A stretch of 64,000 nt of DNA from Rickettsia tamurae (GCF_000751075.1 NZ_CCMG01000014.1:123818-187817), one strand, 5' to 3'. Positions 14,612 to 25,106 are shown, numbered from the stretch's first letter. The notes: generated by a model not told the origin, from the letters alone. Numbers and translations: made by a program.

Positions 14612-14772
14612 AGAAGCTATCTGTAAAGATATTTTAAAGCTAATTAAATTCTTTTTTGCTGCAAATTATAAGATTTTTTAAAATATAAGTAACTATTCCA
14701 GCAAAAATCTTATTAATTTTCGCTATAAAAGTTCTTTAATTATCAGTTAAAATATCTCTGCAGATAGCTTCT
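14612..14772. repeat. Nested palindromic repeat, mosaic type
   Basis: Outer arms AGAAGCTATCTG... and ...CAGATAGCTTCT are imperfect inverted copies about 26 bp long. The centre (about 14651-14730) carries TGCAAATTATAAGATTTTTT and AAAAATCTTATTAATTTTCG. That centre recurs in inverse orientation at about 45244-45318, where it is framed by different outer arms. The element lies in the promoter region between dapB and the Bax-inhibitor-like gene. Confidence 0.75.
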
Positions 14773-14795
14773 TAAAGGTATTTTTTCAAGCTATA

Positions 14796-15515
14796 TTATA
14801 TTTTATAAATATCTTGCATTGAATATAAAGCAGAAGGTTTATCTTGTAGCCAAATAGCGGCTTTAATTGCACCAATAGCAAAAGAATTTTTATTCAGAGC
14901 TTCGTGTTTTAAAGTGATTATTTCATCGTCACCTAGGAAAGATATTTCATGTATACCGTGAACATTCCCACCACGAAGCGAGGAAATACCTATTTCTTTT
15001 TCGCTTCTTAGTCTACTACCACGATTAAATGTTATATTTAATCCTTTTTCGCTTGCAATTGTTTCAGCAAGCATAATAGCAGTTCCTGAGGGTGAATCTT
15101 TTTTTTTACGGTGATGCGTTTCTAGAATTTCAACATCGTAATCATCTAGTATTTTTGTTACTTCTTTAGCTAGATAGCTAAGCAAACTAGCTCCTATACT
15201 CATATTTGCAGAATATAAAACAGGTAAAGTTTGAGCTGCTTTTTCTAAAAGCTTAAAATGTTGAGGTTGGAGGCCTGTGGTTCCGATTACTAACTTTGTA
15301 TTATGTTTTAATGCATAATTAATTAATTTTTCTAATATTTCAGGAGTAGAAAAATCGATGATCACATCAGAATTTTTACAAAAATTATCTAAATCATCTA
15401 AATTATTAGTACTATTAAATTTTGTTGAAATTTTGCAATCTTTAAATTTATCTATTCTTTCAGCAATAACCTTTCCCATTTTACCGGTAGAACCGCTAAG
15501 ACCGATATTTAACAT
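14796..15515 (-). CDS. dapB: 4-hydroxy-tetrahydrodipicolinate reductase
   Basis: 239 residues. The N-terminal nucleotide-binding motif is [15 protein letters not shown], and the catalytic/substrate region [15 protein letters not shown] has the conserved His pair and Lys. [12 protein letters not shown] and the closing tetramerisation segment follow. It reduces the DapA product with NAD(P)H on the route to meso-diaminopimelate and lysine, needed for peptidoglycan. The gene stands alone; the gap upstream holds a palindromic element. Intact. Confidence 0.97.
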   Translation of the reverse strand: MLNIGLSGSTGKMGKVIAERIDKFKDCKISTKFNSTNNLDDLDNFCKNSDVIIDFSTPEILEKLINYALKHNTKLVIGTTGLQPQHFKLLEKAAQTLPVLYSANMSIGASLLSYLAKEVTKILDDYDVEILETHHRKKKDSPSGTAIMLAETIASEKGLNITFNRGSRLRSEKEIGISSLRGGNVHGIHEISFLGDDEIITLKHEALNKNSFAIGAIKAAIWLQDKPSALYSMQDIYKI

Positions 15516-15550
15516 ATTGGCAATGTATACTCCTAATAAATGAACAGTAA

Positions 15551-15670
15551 GTAGACGAAGTTTAATTTGGAAAAGAGCAAAGAGTCTAAAGCCCTCGGAT
15601 CACAGAGTATACTTAATATAGTTCGAACCGCAGATCTTATTAGACGACGACGCCAATTTTTCAAATTAAA
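15551..15670. repeat. Rickettsia palindromic element, family A (inverse copy)
   Basis: The inverse of the 599 copy: GTAGACGAAGTTTAATTTGG at one end and GACGCCAATTTTTCAAATTA at the other, with AAAAGAGCAAAGAGTC inside. Its right end is joined directly to AATCTTTTTAGAAATGTTC, which is one outer arm of the mosaic repeat at 45196, so two element types are fused here. Confidence 0.78.
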
Positions 15671-15694
15671 TCTTTTTAGAAATGTTCACAGAGC

Positions 15695-16171
15695 CTACCT
15701 AGTATAAGATTTATGAAAATATAATAGAGGCTTTAAATCATTTTTAATAGCGGTATTTATTACTTCACCGATAAATATAACATGATCACCGGCATCGTAA
15801 GAAACATATTTATTACATTCTATATGACAAGTTGCACCGTTTATTAAAGGGCAATCAGTTTTATTACCAAGCACATAATCAATTTTTGTAAATTTATTAG
15901 GTTGTGATTTAGCAAAATGTTTTGAAATATCAATTTGATTCTCTGCTAAAATACTAATTGCAAACTTATCACTTTTTCGAAAACTGTTTATACTAAAAGA
16001 GTTTTTATTAAGGCAAAATAATATTAACGGCGGTTTTAAAGATACGGAAGTAAGAGAGCTAGCAGTAAAACCAAAAAGTTCGTTATTGCAATTTGTTGTT
16101 ATAATAGTCACTCCCTGAGGGAATCGGCTCATAGCATCTTTAAATTGACTTTCTGTTACTGTCCCAGCCAT
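15695..16171 (-). CDS. Flavin reductase-like, FMN-binding protein
   Basis: 158 residues of the flavin reductase / HpaC family. The hallmark beginning is [13 protein letters not shown], with [22 protein letters not shown] in the FMN-binding barrel and [11 protein letters not shown] near residue 127. Such proteins reduce free flavin with NAD(P)H for a partner monooxygenase, but no partner gene lies nearby. The first codons overlap the 3' end of the upstream solute-binding gene by 16 bases, so the two are probably co-transcribed and translationally coupled. The substrate is unknown. Confidence 0.85.
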   Translation of the reverse strand: MAGTVTESQFKDAMSRFPQGVTIITTNCNNELFGFTASSLTSVSLKPPLILFCLNKNSFSINSFRKSDKFAISILAENQIDISKHFAKSQPNKFTKIDYVLGNKTDCPLINGATCHIECNKYVSYDAGDHVIFIGEVINTAIKNDLKPLLYFHKSYTR

Positions 16172-16881
16172 TTTTTCATAATTTTGTTAATGGTTCCGTC
16201 TTTTTTTAATGAATCGATTGCCTCATTAATTTCATTAATTAGTCCTGAGTTTTTAGACATACCTATAGCAAAATCGGATGAAAATTCTTCTAAAGTACTG
16301 CTTTCTAAATTTGAATTATTTTCTTTTAATTTTTTGCCTTGAAATTCCTCAGAAATAATAGCATCTATGACTCTGGCTTTTAATTCTTCAACTAACATTA
16401 AATGATTTGCTAAAGAATGAACTTTAATATTCATCGTCTGTGATAAATCTTGTGCTTTTTTTTCTAAAACACTACCGAGCTGTACTCCTACTATTTTATT
16501 TTCTAGATCTTTGCTATTTTGTATATTATCGCCTGTTCTATATATTATAGCAAATCTTGCAGTAGCGTAATTATCGGAAAAGCTGATATATTCGGAACGC
16601 TCCGGTGTTACGGAAAGTTCCGCCACCGCAACATCAATATTTTCACTAACCAAAGCTGCAAGTAAACCGTTAAAGTCGAAGTTTTTTATGATAACTTTTT
16701 TATTTAGACGTTCACTTATTGCTTTGATAATATCAATATCAATCCCAACAATCTCTCCGTCTTGGATGAATTCATAAGGAGGATTATCTGCGGCAGTACC
16801 GACTATTAAAGTTTTTTCTGTTTCTTTTTTTTCACAAGAAACTAGTAAGAAAGATAGTAAAAATATTTTCAGAAATTTCAT
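16156..16881 (-). CDS. ABC-type amino acid (polar/glutamine-like) solute-binding lipoprotein
   Basis: 241 residues of the periplasmic solute-binding family 3. A lipoprotein signal ends LLVSC with Cys16 as the lipidated residue. [28 protein letters not shown] is the typical ligand-entry region, and [26 protein letters not shown] is the hinge and binding region. It captures an amino acid for an inner-membrane ABC importer, which is not encoded here. Overlap with the flavin reductase gene suggests one transcript. A symbol such as glnH would overstate the specificity. Confidence 0.9.
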   Translation of the reverse strand: MKFLKIFLLSFLLVSCEKKETEKTLIVGTAADNPPYEFIQDGEIVGIDIDIIKAISERLNKKVIIKNFDFNGLLAALVSENIDVAVAELSVTPERSEYISFSDNYATARFAIIYRTGDNIQNSKDLENKIVGVQLGSVLEKKAQDLSQTMNIKVHSLANHLMLVEELKARVIDAIISEEFQGKKLKENNSNLESSTLEEFSSDFAIGMSKNSGLINEINEAIDSLKKDGTINKIMKKWLGQ

Positions 16882-16966
16882 AAAAATAATGTTTTAAGTT
16901 TGAGTATGTCCTGTGTCATCCTGCAAGGCATTGAGCTTGTTATATGGCTTGAAAAACCCGTTCGGC

Positions 16967-17058
16967 GTCATACCGTGGCTTGACCACGGTATCCAGAAAA
17001 CAACTAAAAATACTAATATTATTAGTATTTGGATCCCGCGATCGAGTCGTGGGATGAC
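16967..17058. repeat. Hairpin repeat between gatB and the solute-binding gene
   Basis: GTCATACCGTGGCTTGACCA at one end and GATCGAGTCGTGGGATGAC at the other, separated by a small palindrome ACTAATATTATTAGT. Flanking sequence to about 17120 (CCATGCAACAAAACC, CTCGCAATGACG) looks like pieces of the TTGTTGCATGG and CGTCATTGCGAG repeat types. Confidence 0.75.
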
Positions 17059-17136
17059 AGAGAGAGAAGTGAGCCATGCAACAAAACCTATGACTGCTCG
17101 CAATGACGGGAGAATCTATCCATGCGGGCAATAGCA

Positions 17137-18588
17137 TCAAGAACTCAATTTCTCCTTTAAAAGCTGATTCACAAGCGTCGGATTAGCCTTACCGCCGGTT
17201 TTTTTCATTACCTGCCCTACAAAGAAACCAAATAATTTATCCTTACCACTTCTATAACCCTCTACTGATTCAGGATTTTCAGCTATTACCTTGTCAATTA
17301 CCGTGTTTAGCACGTTATTATCTGAAACTTGTACAAGTCCTTTTTCCTCTACTATTTTATCAGGTGCTTTACCGGTTTCAAACATAATTTCAAAAACGGT
17401 TTTTGCAATTTTACCGGAAATAGTATCATTTTCTATTAATTTTACCAGTTTTGCAAAGTTACTAGGAGTAATTTTGCATTCATTTATTCCTATCGATGCT
17501 TTATTTAATTGGCCGAACAACTCACTAGTTAGCCAATTAGTAAGCATTTTAGGGTTACATTCATTTGCTGCTTTCTCAAAATACTCAGCAACCGATTCAT
17601 CGGCTACTATTACTTCGGCATCATATTTACTTAAGCCAAATTCCTTCGTATATTTTTCAATCTTTTGATCAGGTAGCTCAGGTAAATTTGCTTTTAGCTC
17701 GTTTATTAACTCATCAGAAATAACAAGCGGTAATAAATCGGGATCAGGAAAATATCTATAATCAAGTGCTTCTTCTTTTAAACGCATAGTTCTTGTTTCG
17801 CCGCTATCGGCATTAAATAAGCGTGTTTCTTGAATTATTGCTTCACCGCTTTCAAGCAAGTCTACTTGTCTTTTAGCTTCAAATTCTATTGCTTTAATGA
17901 TATTACGAATTGAATTAATATTTTTAATTTCGCATCTTGTGCCTAGTGGTTCGCCGCTACGTCTTACTGAAATATTAGCATCGCAACGCATCGAGCCTTT
18001 TTCCATATCACCGTCACAGCTGCCGATATAACGTAACAAATTTCTCAGCTTTTTTACAAATTCAGCCGCTTCTTCCGGTGATGATATATCAGGTTCGGTC
18101 ACAATTTCCATAAGCCCAATACCAGCACGATTTAAATCGATAAAGCTGTAATGTGGTGATTGATCATGCATAGATTTACCCGCATCTTGCTCTAAATGCA
18201 AACGGTTAATACGAATAGTTTTAAGATCGCCGGTACTAGTCGGTATTTCCATAGTGCCGTTTTGTACTATAGGATAGTAAAATTGCGAAATTTGGTAACC
18301 TTGCGGCAGATCGGCATAAAAATAATTTTTACGATCAAATACCGAATATTTATTTATTTTAGCTTTAAGCCCAAGCCCTGTTTTAATTGCTTGGTGTACA
18401 CAATGCTTATTTAATACCGGTAACATCCCGGGCATTGCTGCATCAATATAGGAAACCTGCGAATTTGGACTTGCTGCAAAAATAGTACTACTTCCTGAAA
18501 AAAGCTTAGATTTTGAGGAAATTTGAGCATGGATTTCAAGCCCTATTACATATTCCCATTTCCCCGTATTACCTTCAATATATGCCAT
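17137..18588 (-). CDS. gatB: Asp/Glu-tRNA amidotransferase subunit B
   Basis: 483 residues. The start [22 protein letters not shown] is the GatB signature, followed by the kinase-like catalytic cradle (e.g. [31 protein letters not shown]) and the C-terminal YqeY-like tRNA-binding tail. With GatA and GatC it activates and amidates Glu-tRNA-Gln and Asp-tRNA-Asn. It is last in the gatC-gatA-gatB order, 2 bases after gatA. Intact. Confidence 0.98.
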   Translation of the reverse strand: MAYIEGNTGKWEYVIGLEIHAQISSKSKLFSGSSTIFAASPNSQVSYIDAAMPGMLPVLNKHCVHQAIKTGLGLKAKINKYSVFDRKNYFYADLPQGYQISQFYYPIVQNGTMEIPTSTGDLKTIRINRLHLEQDAGKSMHDQSPHYSFIDLNRAGIGLMEIVTEPDISSPEEAAEFVKKLRNLLRYIGSCDGDMEKGSMRCDANISVRRSGEPLGTRCEIKNINSIRNIIKAIEFEAKRQVDLLESGEAIIQETRLFNADSGETRTMRLKEEALDYRYFPDPDLLPLVISDELINELKANLPELPDQKIEKYTKEFGLSKYDAEVIVADESVAEYFEKAANECNPKMLTNWLTSELFGQLNKASIGINECKITPSNFAKLVKLIENDTISGKIAKTVFEIMFETGKAPDKIVEEKGLVQVSDNNVLNTVIDKVIAENPESVEGYRSGKDKLFGFFVGQVMKKTGGKANPTLVNQLLKEKLSS

Positions 18589-18590
18589 AA

Positions 18591-20072
18591 TTAAAAACCC
18601 TTTGGCTCAAATTTAATATGTTTTACACCTGACTCAATTGTCGATGCTACTTTTAAAACATTATATTCGTCTAATTGTTTACCTATAATCTGCATCCCAA
18701 GAGGTAAACCTCGTGCCGATAACCCGGCAGGAACCGATGCACAAGGTAAACCGGCTAAACTTGCAGGAATAGTAAATAAATCGTTTAAATACATAATAGT
18801 CGGATCATTTTGTTTTTCACCGATCTTAAAAGCTTCGGTCGGTGCTGCAGGTAACAAAATGGTGTCAACTTTTGCAAAAGCATTATTAAAATCGTTTGCA
18901 ACTAAACGACGTACTTTTTGAGCTTTTAGATAATATGCATCCATACAACTAGATGAAAGCACATATGTTCCAATCATAATACGGCGTTTTACTTCCTCCC
19001 CAAATCCGGCTGATCTAGTCATTTCATACATTTCGTCAAGCGTCATATTTTCACGTTCTATCCGAAGACCGTATCTAACACCGTCATATCTAGATAAATT
19101 TGAAGAAGCTTCAGCCGGTGCTATTACGTAATAAACGGCAACACCATATTTAGCATGCGGTAAAGTAATATCAACTATTTCAGCACCGGCGTTTTTAAGT
19201 AGCTCTATGGTATCCTGCCACATTTTCATAATATCAGGTTCAATAATACCACCTTCACCAAGGCTAATAGGTACGCCTATCTTCATATTTTTCATAGAAC
19301 TTCCGATAGCGGGTTGTAGTTCTGGAACTTCTGCTTTAATCGAAGTAGAATCTTTTTCGTCAAACCCCATCATCGCTTCAAGCATGATGCTACTGTCTAA
19401 AACGCTTCTAGTAAATATCCCTGCTTGATCAAGTGAGCTAGCAAACGATACCATTCCGTATCTTGAGCAACGACCATATGTCGGTTTAAACCCGACTAAA
19501 CCCGTAAAGCTTGCAGGTTGACGTACCGAACCGCCCGTATCGCTACCAAGAGCAGCAGATGCCATAAATCCGCTAACTGCCGCAGCTGAACCGCCTGAAG
19601 AACCGCCTGGAACTAAATCAGCATTATCATCATTTGCTTTCCAAGGGCTAATTACATTTCCAAAACAACTAGTGATATTTGCTGAACCCATAGCAAACTC
19701 ATCCATATTGGTTTTGCCGAGCATCACACCGCCCTTATCAAAAATATTTTGTGTAACACTTGATTCATAATTAGGTATAAAATTTTTCAGTATATTAGAA
19801 CATGCCGTAGTTCTAATTCCTTTCATGCAGAAAAGATCTTTAGCGGCAAACGGGATACCTTCAAGTGTTCTTGCTTTGTTTTGAGCATAATTTTGATCGG
19901 CTGCTTCAGCCTGTTTTAAAGCTAAATCAAAAGTTTCGGTAACATAAGCATTTAGGTTTTTATGCTTTTCTATTTGTTTAATATGTGCATTAACTAATTC
20001 CTTACTTGTAAAATCTTTATTTTTTAGACCTTTTACACTGTCTGCTACTGTTAATTTGTTTAGTCCCGTCAT
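18591..20072 (-). CDS. gatA: Asp/Glu-tRNA amidotransferase subunit A
   Basis: 493 residues of the amidase-signature family. The Ser-cisSer-Lys triad is recognisable: Lys in [11 protein letters not shown], Ser in [12 protein letters not shown], and Ser in the glycine/serine-rich loop [14 protein letters not shown]. The enzyme releases ammonia from glutamine and passes it to GatB. It is the middle gene of gatC-gatA-gatB, with 2-base gaps on both sides, a tight translationally coupled operon. Intact. Confidence 0.98.
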   Translation of the reverse strand: MTGLNKLTVADSVKGLKNKDFTSKELVNAHIKQIEKHKNLNAYVTETFDLALKQAEAADQNYAQNKARTLEGIPFAAKDLFCMKGIRTTACSNILKNFIPNYESSVTQNIFDKGGVMLGKTNMDEFAMGSANITSCFGNVISPWKANDDNADLVPGGSSGGSAAAVSGFMASAALGSDTGGSVRQPASFTGLVGFKPTYGRCSRYGMVSFASSLDQAGIFTRSVLDSSIMLEAMMGFDEKDSTSIKAEVPELQPAIGSSMKNMKIGVPISLGEGGIIEPDIMKMWQDTIELLKNAGAEIVDITLPHAKYGVAVYYVIAPAEASSNLSRYDGVRYGLRIERENMTLDEMYEMTRSAGFGEEVKRRIMIGTYVLSSSCMDAYYLKAQKVRRLVANDFNNAFAKVDTILLPAAPTEAFKIGEKQNDPTIMYLNDLFTIPASLAGLPCASVPAGLSARGLPLGMQIIGKQLDEYNVLKVASTIESGVKHIKFEPKGF

Positions 20073-20074
20073 AA

Positions 20075-20377
20075 TTATTCAACAACCTTTGGAGTGATAA
20101 AATATTTTACTTCTTTAGCAAGCTGAGCACTATTTCCGCTTACATTATCAAATAATTTGTTTGATAAATCAGAACTCGTAACTTCATCCTCTCGCATTCT
20201 AGCATTTATATTAGAAACCGAAGTTAAAGGCTCTATATCTTTGCAATCTATTTCATTTAAAATATCAATCATATTCATAATAGTACTAAGCTGAGCAGAA
20301 AATTTTTCTACAGTATCTTCTTCAAATTTTAATCTAGCTAATTTTGCTATTTTCTGTGCTTCTTCTTTTGTTATCAT
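20075..20377 (-). CDS. gatC: Asp/Glu-tRNA amidotransferase subunit C
   Basis: 100 residues with the GatC pattern: [18 protein letters not shown], a middle helix ending in [16 protein letters not shown], and a C-terminal strand region YFITPKVVE. GatC wraps around GatA and stabilises the complex. It is the first gene of the operon. Upstream lies a repeat of the CGTCATTGCGAG type. Confidence 0.95.
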   Translation of the reverse strand: MITKEEAQKIAKLARLKFEEDTVEKFSAQLSTIMNMIDILNEIDCKDIEPLTSVSNINARMREDEVTSSDLSNKLFDNVSGNSAQLAKEVKYFITPKVVE

Positions 20378-20450
20378 AGTTTTATTATTTTGAGTGGTAA
20401 TAGCATGATGTCATTCCTGTGAAAGCTTGCTTGCGTGGATCGATTTTTCC

Positions 20451-20569
20451 GTCATTGCGAGAAGAAACTGTAAGTTTCAACTAAGCAATCCAGTAAAAAA
20501 ATTCTGTAAATCAGAATTTTTTTAATTATTTTTCTGGATTGCCACGTCGCTTCGCTCCTCGCAATGACG
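20451..20569. repeat. CGTCATTGCGAG hairpin repeat between frr and gatC
   Basis: GTCATTGCGAG at the left and CTCGCAATGAC at the right, with inner inverted copies GCAATCCAG / CTGGATTGC and AATTCTGTAAATCAGAATT. This type recurs at 29584, 31137, 47336 and 58863. Further GTCATTCCTG and GCAACAAATC pieces flank it to about 20600. Confidence 0.8.
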
Positions 20570-20615
20570 ATTCAGTATCCACGCAACAAATCTAAAGCAG
20601 GAATGACATAGAAAG

Positions 20616-21176
20616 TCAAACAGTTATTATTTCTTGTTCTTTTTGTTTTATTACCGAGTCAACTTTACTACTATAATCATCGGTTAACTTTTGTACTTGT
20701 TCAGATAAGCTATGATGCTCATCTTTTGCGATAACGTTATCCTTTTCTAGCTTTTTAAGTTCTTCATTGCCATCTCTTCTAATATTACGTAATGAAATTT
20801 TAGTATCTTCACCGTATTTATGAGCAAGCTTTACCAATTCTTTACGTCTTTCTTCGGTTAAAGCCGGTATAGGTAGTCTGATTAATTGACCTTCTGTTGC
20901 TGGAGTTAAGCCAAGATTTGCTATCGTAATTCCTTTTTCTACCGATGATACCATAGATTTATCCCAAACCTGCACGTTAATTGTTCGTGCATCAGGGGTG
21001 GATAGAGAAGCAACTTGTGAAAGCGGCATTTTACTCCCGTAAGCTTCTACGGTTACACTATCAAGCAAATTAACCGAAGCTCTACCCGTACGTAGCCCTT
21101 TAAGCTCATGATCTAAAACTTTGAGAGCTTTCTCCATCTTTTTTTGTAAGTTTTTCTTTAAATTCTCTTTACTCAT
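20616..21176 (-). CDS. frr: Ribosome recycling factor
   Basis: 186 residues from the ATG at 21176 ([18 protein letters not shown]), the family's usual start; in-frame codons further upstream would add 16 residues unlike any RRF. Signatures are [39 protein letters not shown] and [20 protein letters not shown]. It dissociates post-termination ribosomes together with EF-G. Downstream of pyrH, as in many bacteria, though a hairpin repeat lies between. Confidence 0.97.
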   Translation of the reverse strand: MSKENLKKNLQKKMEKALKVLDHELKGLRTGRASVNLLDSVTVEAYGSKMPLSQVASLSTPDARTINVQVWDKSMVSSVEKGITIANLGLTPATEGQLIRLPIPALTEERRKELVKLAHKYGEDTKISLRNIRRDGNEELKKLEKDNVIAKDEHHSLSEQVQKLTDDYSSKVDSVIKQKEQEIITV

Positions 21177-21242
21177 CTTTATTTTATCCATACTAATAAT
21201 TATATTTTTATTTGGTATAAGCATTACTGGTGTAGTTACCTA

Positions 21243-21320
21243 TGTCATGCTAGTTCCTTGATCACGGCATCCAGTTTTTTTACTTTTTTATGGATACCGT
21301 GGTCAAGCCACGGTATGACA
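21243..21320. repeat. Hairpin repeat between pyrH and frr
   Basis: GTCATGCTAGTTCCTTGATC at one end and ATACCGTGGTCAAGCCACGG then TATGACA at the other. It separates two genes that are normally adjacent, and also overlaps the leader of frr. Confidence 0.72.
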
Positions 21321-21325
21321 CTATA

Positions 21326-22057
21326 CTACATTTCCTCAATTGTTGTATATTCCCCTTTATCTTGTATTACTCTAGTAAAATTTCCCTGTTCTTTTATCGA
21401 AAATACCCTTATAGGTAATTTATTTTCTCTTGCAACTGCAATAGCTGCCGTATCCATGACTTGCAGGTTGTTAGTTATAACATCTTTATAGCTGATAGTG
21501 AAATATTTTTTAGCATCCGGATTTTTTTTAGGGTCGGAATCATATACACCGTCAACCTGAGTTGCTTTTAATAAAATATCGCAATTCATTTCGATTGCAC
21601 GAAGTACTGCAGCACTATCGGTTGTACAAAATGGGTTACCCGTGCCGCCGGCAAAAATTACTACACGCTTTTTTTCCATATGTCTTTTAGCTTTGCGGCG
21701 AATATAAGGCTCGCACACGCTCATCATAGGAATAGCCGATAGAACCCTTGTATAGATATTGAGGCTTTCCATAACGTTTTGCAGTGTTAAAGCATTAATT
21801 ACCGTTGCGAGCATACCTATATAATCTGCTGAAGCTCGGTCCATACCGACGAGTGCTGCATTAATCCCGCGGTAAATATTTCCACCGCCGACTACAATAG
21901 CGACTTCTACTCCTAAATCGATAACTTCTTTAATATCGCCGGCAATCTTTTTTATTACGTCATATTCATGCCCAAATTGCTTGTCTCCCATTAAAGCCTC
22001 CCCTGAAACTTTAAGTAAAACTTTTTTATACTTTAGAGCGTTTATATCTGATATCAT
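21326..22057 (-). CDS. pyrH: Uridylate kinase (UMP kinase)
   Basis: 243 residues of the bacterial UMP kinase type (amino-acid-kinase fold). [15 protein letters not shown] and [13 protein letters not shown] form the phosphate-binding region. [21 protein letters not shown] binds the nucleotide, and [21 protein letters not shown] closes the site. It makes UDP from UMP. It is the second gene of a probable frr-containing transcription unit. Intact. Confidence 0.98.
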   Translation of the reverse strand: MISDINALKYKKVLLKVSGEALMGDKQFGHEYDVIKKIAGDIKEVIDLGVEVAIVVGGGNIYRGINAALVGMDRASADYIGMLATVINALTLQNVMESLNIYTRVLSAIPMMSVCEPYIRRKAKRHMEKKRVVIFAGGTGNPFCTTDSAAVLRAIEMNCDILLKATQVDGVYDSDPKKNPDAKKYFTISYKDVITNNLQVMDTAAIAVARENKLPIRVFSIKEQGNFTRVIQDKGEYTTIEEM

Positions 22058-22065
22058 TTCCTACT

Positions 22066-22389
22066 TCAAGTTGTTTTTAATATCTGCTTAATTTTTTTAA
22101 TCATTATACCTCTTTGTAGGTCGGTAATCGATGATTTATTGAGTGCATGCACTAATAACATATTATTATTTATATCAAGTGTTACTGTACCTGGAGTTAG
22201 AGTAATCGAATTACCATACATTATTTCGCCTATTTCTTCTAGCCCTTTTGCGTCAACCCATTCAAAAATCGGTTCTATCCCTATCTTTCTTTGCCAAATT
22301 ATTTTAATAACCGAGAAAGCTGATTTCCATATTTCTAATAATAACCAAGGAAAATATAATATAAATTTAATTTTAGTGAGCGTTAACAT
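22066..22389 (-). CDS. Orphan MnhE/MrpE-like cation antiporter subunit
   Basis: 107 residues. An N-terminal hydrophobic stretch (IKFILYFPWLLLEIWKSAFSV) is followed by the typical subunit-E segment NSITLTPGTVTLDINNNMLLVHAL. In Mrp complexes this subunit works with six partners, and none is present here, so the function of a stand-alone copy is unclear. Its start overlaps the end of the exporter gene upstream by 17 bases and it precedes pyrH by 8 bases, so it is co-transcribed with both. Confidence 0.8.
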   Translation of the reverse strand: MLTLTKIKFILYFPWLLLEIWKSAFSVIKIIWQRKIGIEPIFEWVDAKGLEEIGEIMYGNSITLTPGTVTLDINNNMLLVHALNKSSITDLQRGIMIKKIKQILKTT

Positions 22390-23932
22390 TTCCGGTTAAT
22401 TTGATATTTGAAGTAAAAGGTATTAGTAGCATTATAAATACAAATAACAGCCCTATCATATTAAATATATTATTTATTGCAATTACAAAAGCATCATTAT
22501 TTAATTTGTTTGCTAATAACAAATATGATGCTTTTTCGGGATTCAAAACTTTTCCGCTTAATAATTCAGTGTAAGAATCTAGTTGTTCTAATGCCATTAT
22601 AGAAGTAGACGAGATATTTTCCGATAAATATTGCATAAAGGTTTTAGTATCATTAGTAATTATAGTACTGATTATTGCAAGCCCTACCGCTCCTCCTAAA
22701 TTACGAGTAAGATTATAAAGCCCGCTAGCGTTGCCTACTCTTTCTTTTGGCATATTGCCAAGAGCTATATTATTAGTCGGTATAAAACAAAACATTAATG
22801 AAAGCCCTCTAACAAATTGAGGAAGCACAAATGCAGCAAATTTAGAATCAGGCGTTAGAAAACTATTCAAATGACATCCAAGAGCAAACCCTCCAAGCCC
22901 TATAATAAGCATCAGGCGTAAATCTACTCCTAGCCCTAACATTCTACCGACGAGTGGTGTAGATAAAAATTGTGCTCCGCCCGTCACCATCATAGTAGCC
23001 CCGATTTGTAATGTATCATATCCGGCAATAGTAAAGAGAAATAGCGGTAATATATATACTGCCCCGTATAATCCGATACCCATAACGAACGAATAAAGGC
23101 AACCAAAAGTAAAGTCTTTATAAAGAAATGTTTTTAAGTCTAAAATTGGATTAATAAAGGTTAGTTCTCTAATGATTAATAAAATAAAACCTAAAGCTAC
23201 TGCAATACTTAAGAATAATATTAAATTATCCTCAAGCCAACCTTTTTTGTTTCCTTCTTCTAAAACATACTGTAATAAGCCGAGCGTTAAAGCAATTAAT
23301 AATATACCGAGAAAATCAAAATTTTTCAGTAATTTATAATTTGGTTTATCAAAATCCCCATATAAAAAAACTACCGTGCATACGAAAATACCGGGTATGA
23401 CGTTTAATAAAAACATAAAATGCCATGATAAAATCTCCGTAATATATCCACCGAGTGTAGGTCCTAAAGTAGGGGCAACAGTTACGACAAGTCCAGTTAA
23501 GATAGTAACGGTAGGACGTTGCGATGCAGGAAAAATTATAAAAACGGTACTAAAGACCGTCGGTATCATAGCACCGCCAAAAAATCCTTGTAATGCTCTA
23601 AAGATAATCATGGATTCAATATTAGTTGCAAGCGAACATAATACGCTCATAACCGTAAACCCTAAAGCTGCAATAAAATAAGAAATTCTAGTAGAAAGCA
23701 ACCTTGCTAAAAAGCCGGTAATAGGAATAATGATAACTTCAGCTATTAAGTACGATGTTTGAACCCAAGAAAGCTCATCGCTTGATGCAGCAAGACCGGC
23801 AGCTATTACGGATAATGAGCTAGCGACAATCTGAATATCAAGTACCGACATAAACATCCCGACAACCATACCAAAAAAAGCAAATAATTGCTTTTTAGAA
23901 AGAGCAGGCGGTCGTAAATTATCATTTGACAT
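22373..23932 (-). CDS. EmrB/QacA (DHA2) family drug:proton antiporter
   Basis: 519 residues with about 14 membrane segments, the DHA2 layout of the major facilitator superfamily. FFGMVVGMFMSVLDIQIVASSL is the typical motif D1-type first helix, and FGGAMIPTVFSTVFIIFP carries the antiporter region. Later, GNASGLYNLTRNLGGAVGLAI is a DHA2 hallmark. It probably exports amphiphilic compounds. EmrB normally works with a membrane-fusion protein EmrA, which is not adjacent. It leads a minus-strand run exporter-mnhE-pyrH. Intact, in contrast to the RND pump at 36-39 kb. Confidence 0.92.
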   Translation of the reverse strand: MSNDNLRPPALSKKQLFAFFGMVVGMFMSVLDIQIVASSLSVIAAGLAASSDELSWVQTSYLIAEVIIIPITGFLARLLSTRISYFIAALGFTVMSVLCSLATNIESMIIFRALQGFFGGAMIPTVFSTVFIIFPASQRPTVTILTGLVVTVAPTLGPTLGGYITEILSWHFMFLLNVIPGIFVCTVVFLYGDFDKPNYKLLKNFDFLGILLIALTLGLLQYVLEEGNKKGWLEDNLILFLSIAVALGFILLIIRELTFINPILDLKTFLYKDFTFGCLYSFVMGIGLYGAVYILPLFLFTIAGYDTLQIGATMMVTGGAQFLSTPLVGRMLGLGVDLRLMLIIGLGGFALGCHLNSFLTPDSKFAAFVLPQFVRGLSLMFCFIPTNNIALGNMPKERVGNASGLYNLTRNLGGAVGLAIISTIITNDTKTFMQYLSENISSTSIMALEQLDSYTELLSGKVLNPEKASYLLLANKLNNDAFVIAINNIFNMIGLLFVFIMLLIPFTSNIKLTGNVNAH

Positions 23933-24105
23933 AATTAAATTATACAGTTTAAATTAAATAAAGTTAATAAGTGACATAAAAATATATATTTAAAATAAAA
24001 AATTGTTGTACAATTTTTAATTAAACTATTTATTAGGATATAAGTAGACAAGACATAATATATGGTAATCATTTTATTTATATTTAGCAAATAATAAATA
24101 TGTGA

Positions 24106-24134
24106 TTGATTTATTAAAAAATATTTACTATAAT
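24106..24134 (+). promoter_or_regulatory. Predicted sigma-70 promoter of the 24163 gene
   Basis: TTGATT at 24106-24111, a 17-bp spacer and a perfect TATAAT at 24129-24134. A start near 24141 would leave a leader of only about 22 bases before the ATG at 24163. Confidence 0.65.
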
Positions 24135-24162
24135 GTTTATTAACTATAATTGATTTATCAAT

Positions 24163-24366
24163 ATGCAAAACCCAGCACAAAAAGTTATATCTTTTTCAGA
24201 GCATAAATCTGATATAGAACGCATAAAGAAATCAATAGAAGAGGGGTGGGCGATAGTAAAGCTAGTACCTAATAAAGACCGTTTTATAGGACTTTTAGAA
24301 AAGATTTCGCATGCTGAAGATGAAACAATCTATATTCCTCCAAGAAAAAAGATAATAGTTAATTAA
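24163..24366 (+). CDS. Small conserved-looking hypothetical protein
   Basis: 67 residues: charged helix-forming N-terminal half (FSEHKSDIERIKKSIEEGWA), a hydrophobic strand (IVKLVPNKDRFIGLLEKI) and a basic tail (IPPRKKIIVN). There is no signal peptide or membrane segment. A near-consensus promoter and a downstream hairpin make a compact, self-contained transcription unit. It may belong to a Rickettsiales-restricted domain of unknown function (DUF2674 is possible), but I cannot confirm that. It is not obviously an antitoxin or a DNA-binding protein. Confidence 0.7.
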   Translation: MQNPAQKVISFSEHKSDIERIKKSIEEGWAIVKLVPNKDRFIGLLEKISHAEDETIYIPPRKKIIVN

Positions 24367-24500
24367 CACGAATAGCGAATTATTACATAATCTGCTATTC
24401 GGCTTAAGAAGTTGAGAATATAAAAGGTAAAAATTGGCTTTCACTTTTTATATAAGTATATATTATTTTTTAGCAAAAACTTATAATTCTTTACAAAGTA
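24361..24500. repeat. GAATAGC double-stem hairpin repeat, copy 1
   Basis: AATAGC-GA-ATTAT-TAC-ATAAT-CT-GCTATT forms a two-storey stem at 24371-24399. It is followed by a degraded AAAGGT...CTTTCACTTTTT hairpin and TATATTATTTTTTA. The whole block is repeated at 39421-39560. It follows the 24163 gene closely and may end its transcript. Confidence 0.7.
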
Positions 24501-24612
24501 TAATGGAATTGCCTAAAAAAGTAGTTTTGTTTTACACCACTCTTAAAAAGACCTTATTGTCATTCCCGTGTAGCATTGGTGTTGTTGCATGGATCAATTC
24601 CACCCTGTCATC

Positions 24613-25089
24613 CTAGCTCATTTGTATTGGGATCCAGTTTAAAATACTAAAGGTGACCTTACAATTAATAAAGTTCATCAAAGTAGTTGCTGCAATCTTG
24701 CCGATATTATGGCTTAAAGAATCACGAGTTGCTGCATGTTGGCTGGTTATTGTTTTGCCGTTCAGCCTAACATTAGCTCGTTCAGCTAGCTTGGTGATAG
24801 TATTAATTGCCTGCTCTTTAATATCACTAATGATTGGGTCTATCTTCGAGATCGCATCAATAGTTGTAACTGCTCGCTGCACACTGTAAAGTGCTGTACC
24901 AATAGGGTAATGACTACATACTGCACAAAATACCCCGCTAGATAGTTCGTTAAGTACCCTAGTATGCTTCGAGGTTTTGGTGATATTAAAGTATGTTTGC
25001 TGCATCGCTTTTAATAACAATTCCTGCTCTAAACGGCTGTAACTGCTTAAGAGTATACAGTTATAAGAATTTAGAACAGGGATATATTT
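24613..25089 (-). pseudogene. Remnant of an unrecognised protein in the toxin/immunity region
   Basis: An open frame (no ATG; TTG at 25020, open upstream to 25089) encoding about 155 residues. Visible features are LLKAMQQTYFNITKTSKHTR, hydrophobic SGVFCAVCSHYPIGTALYSV and helical IKEQAINTITKLAERANV. The last residues (NWIPIQMS) are translated from a hairpin repeat, so the true C-terminus has been lost. It lies downstream of, and in the same direction as, two toxin/immunity fragment pairs and may be a third piece of that array. No family recognised. Confidence 0.45.
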
Positions 25090-25106
25090 TCACTAACTTG
25101 AATTAC

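Noticed and set aside
16913..17140. Overlapping frames on both strands between gatB and the solute-binding gene
   Set aside because: They lie entirely in hairpin repeats and encode the recurrent [14 protein letters not shown] peptides.
23935..24180. 81-codon minus-strand frame upstream of the exporter gene
   Set aside because: Composition is low-complexity Ile/Tyr/Leu from AT-rich DNA, and it covers the predicted promoter and start of the 24163 gene.
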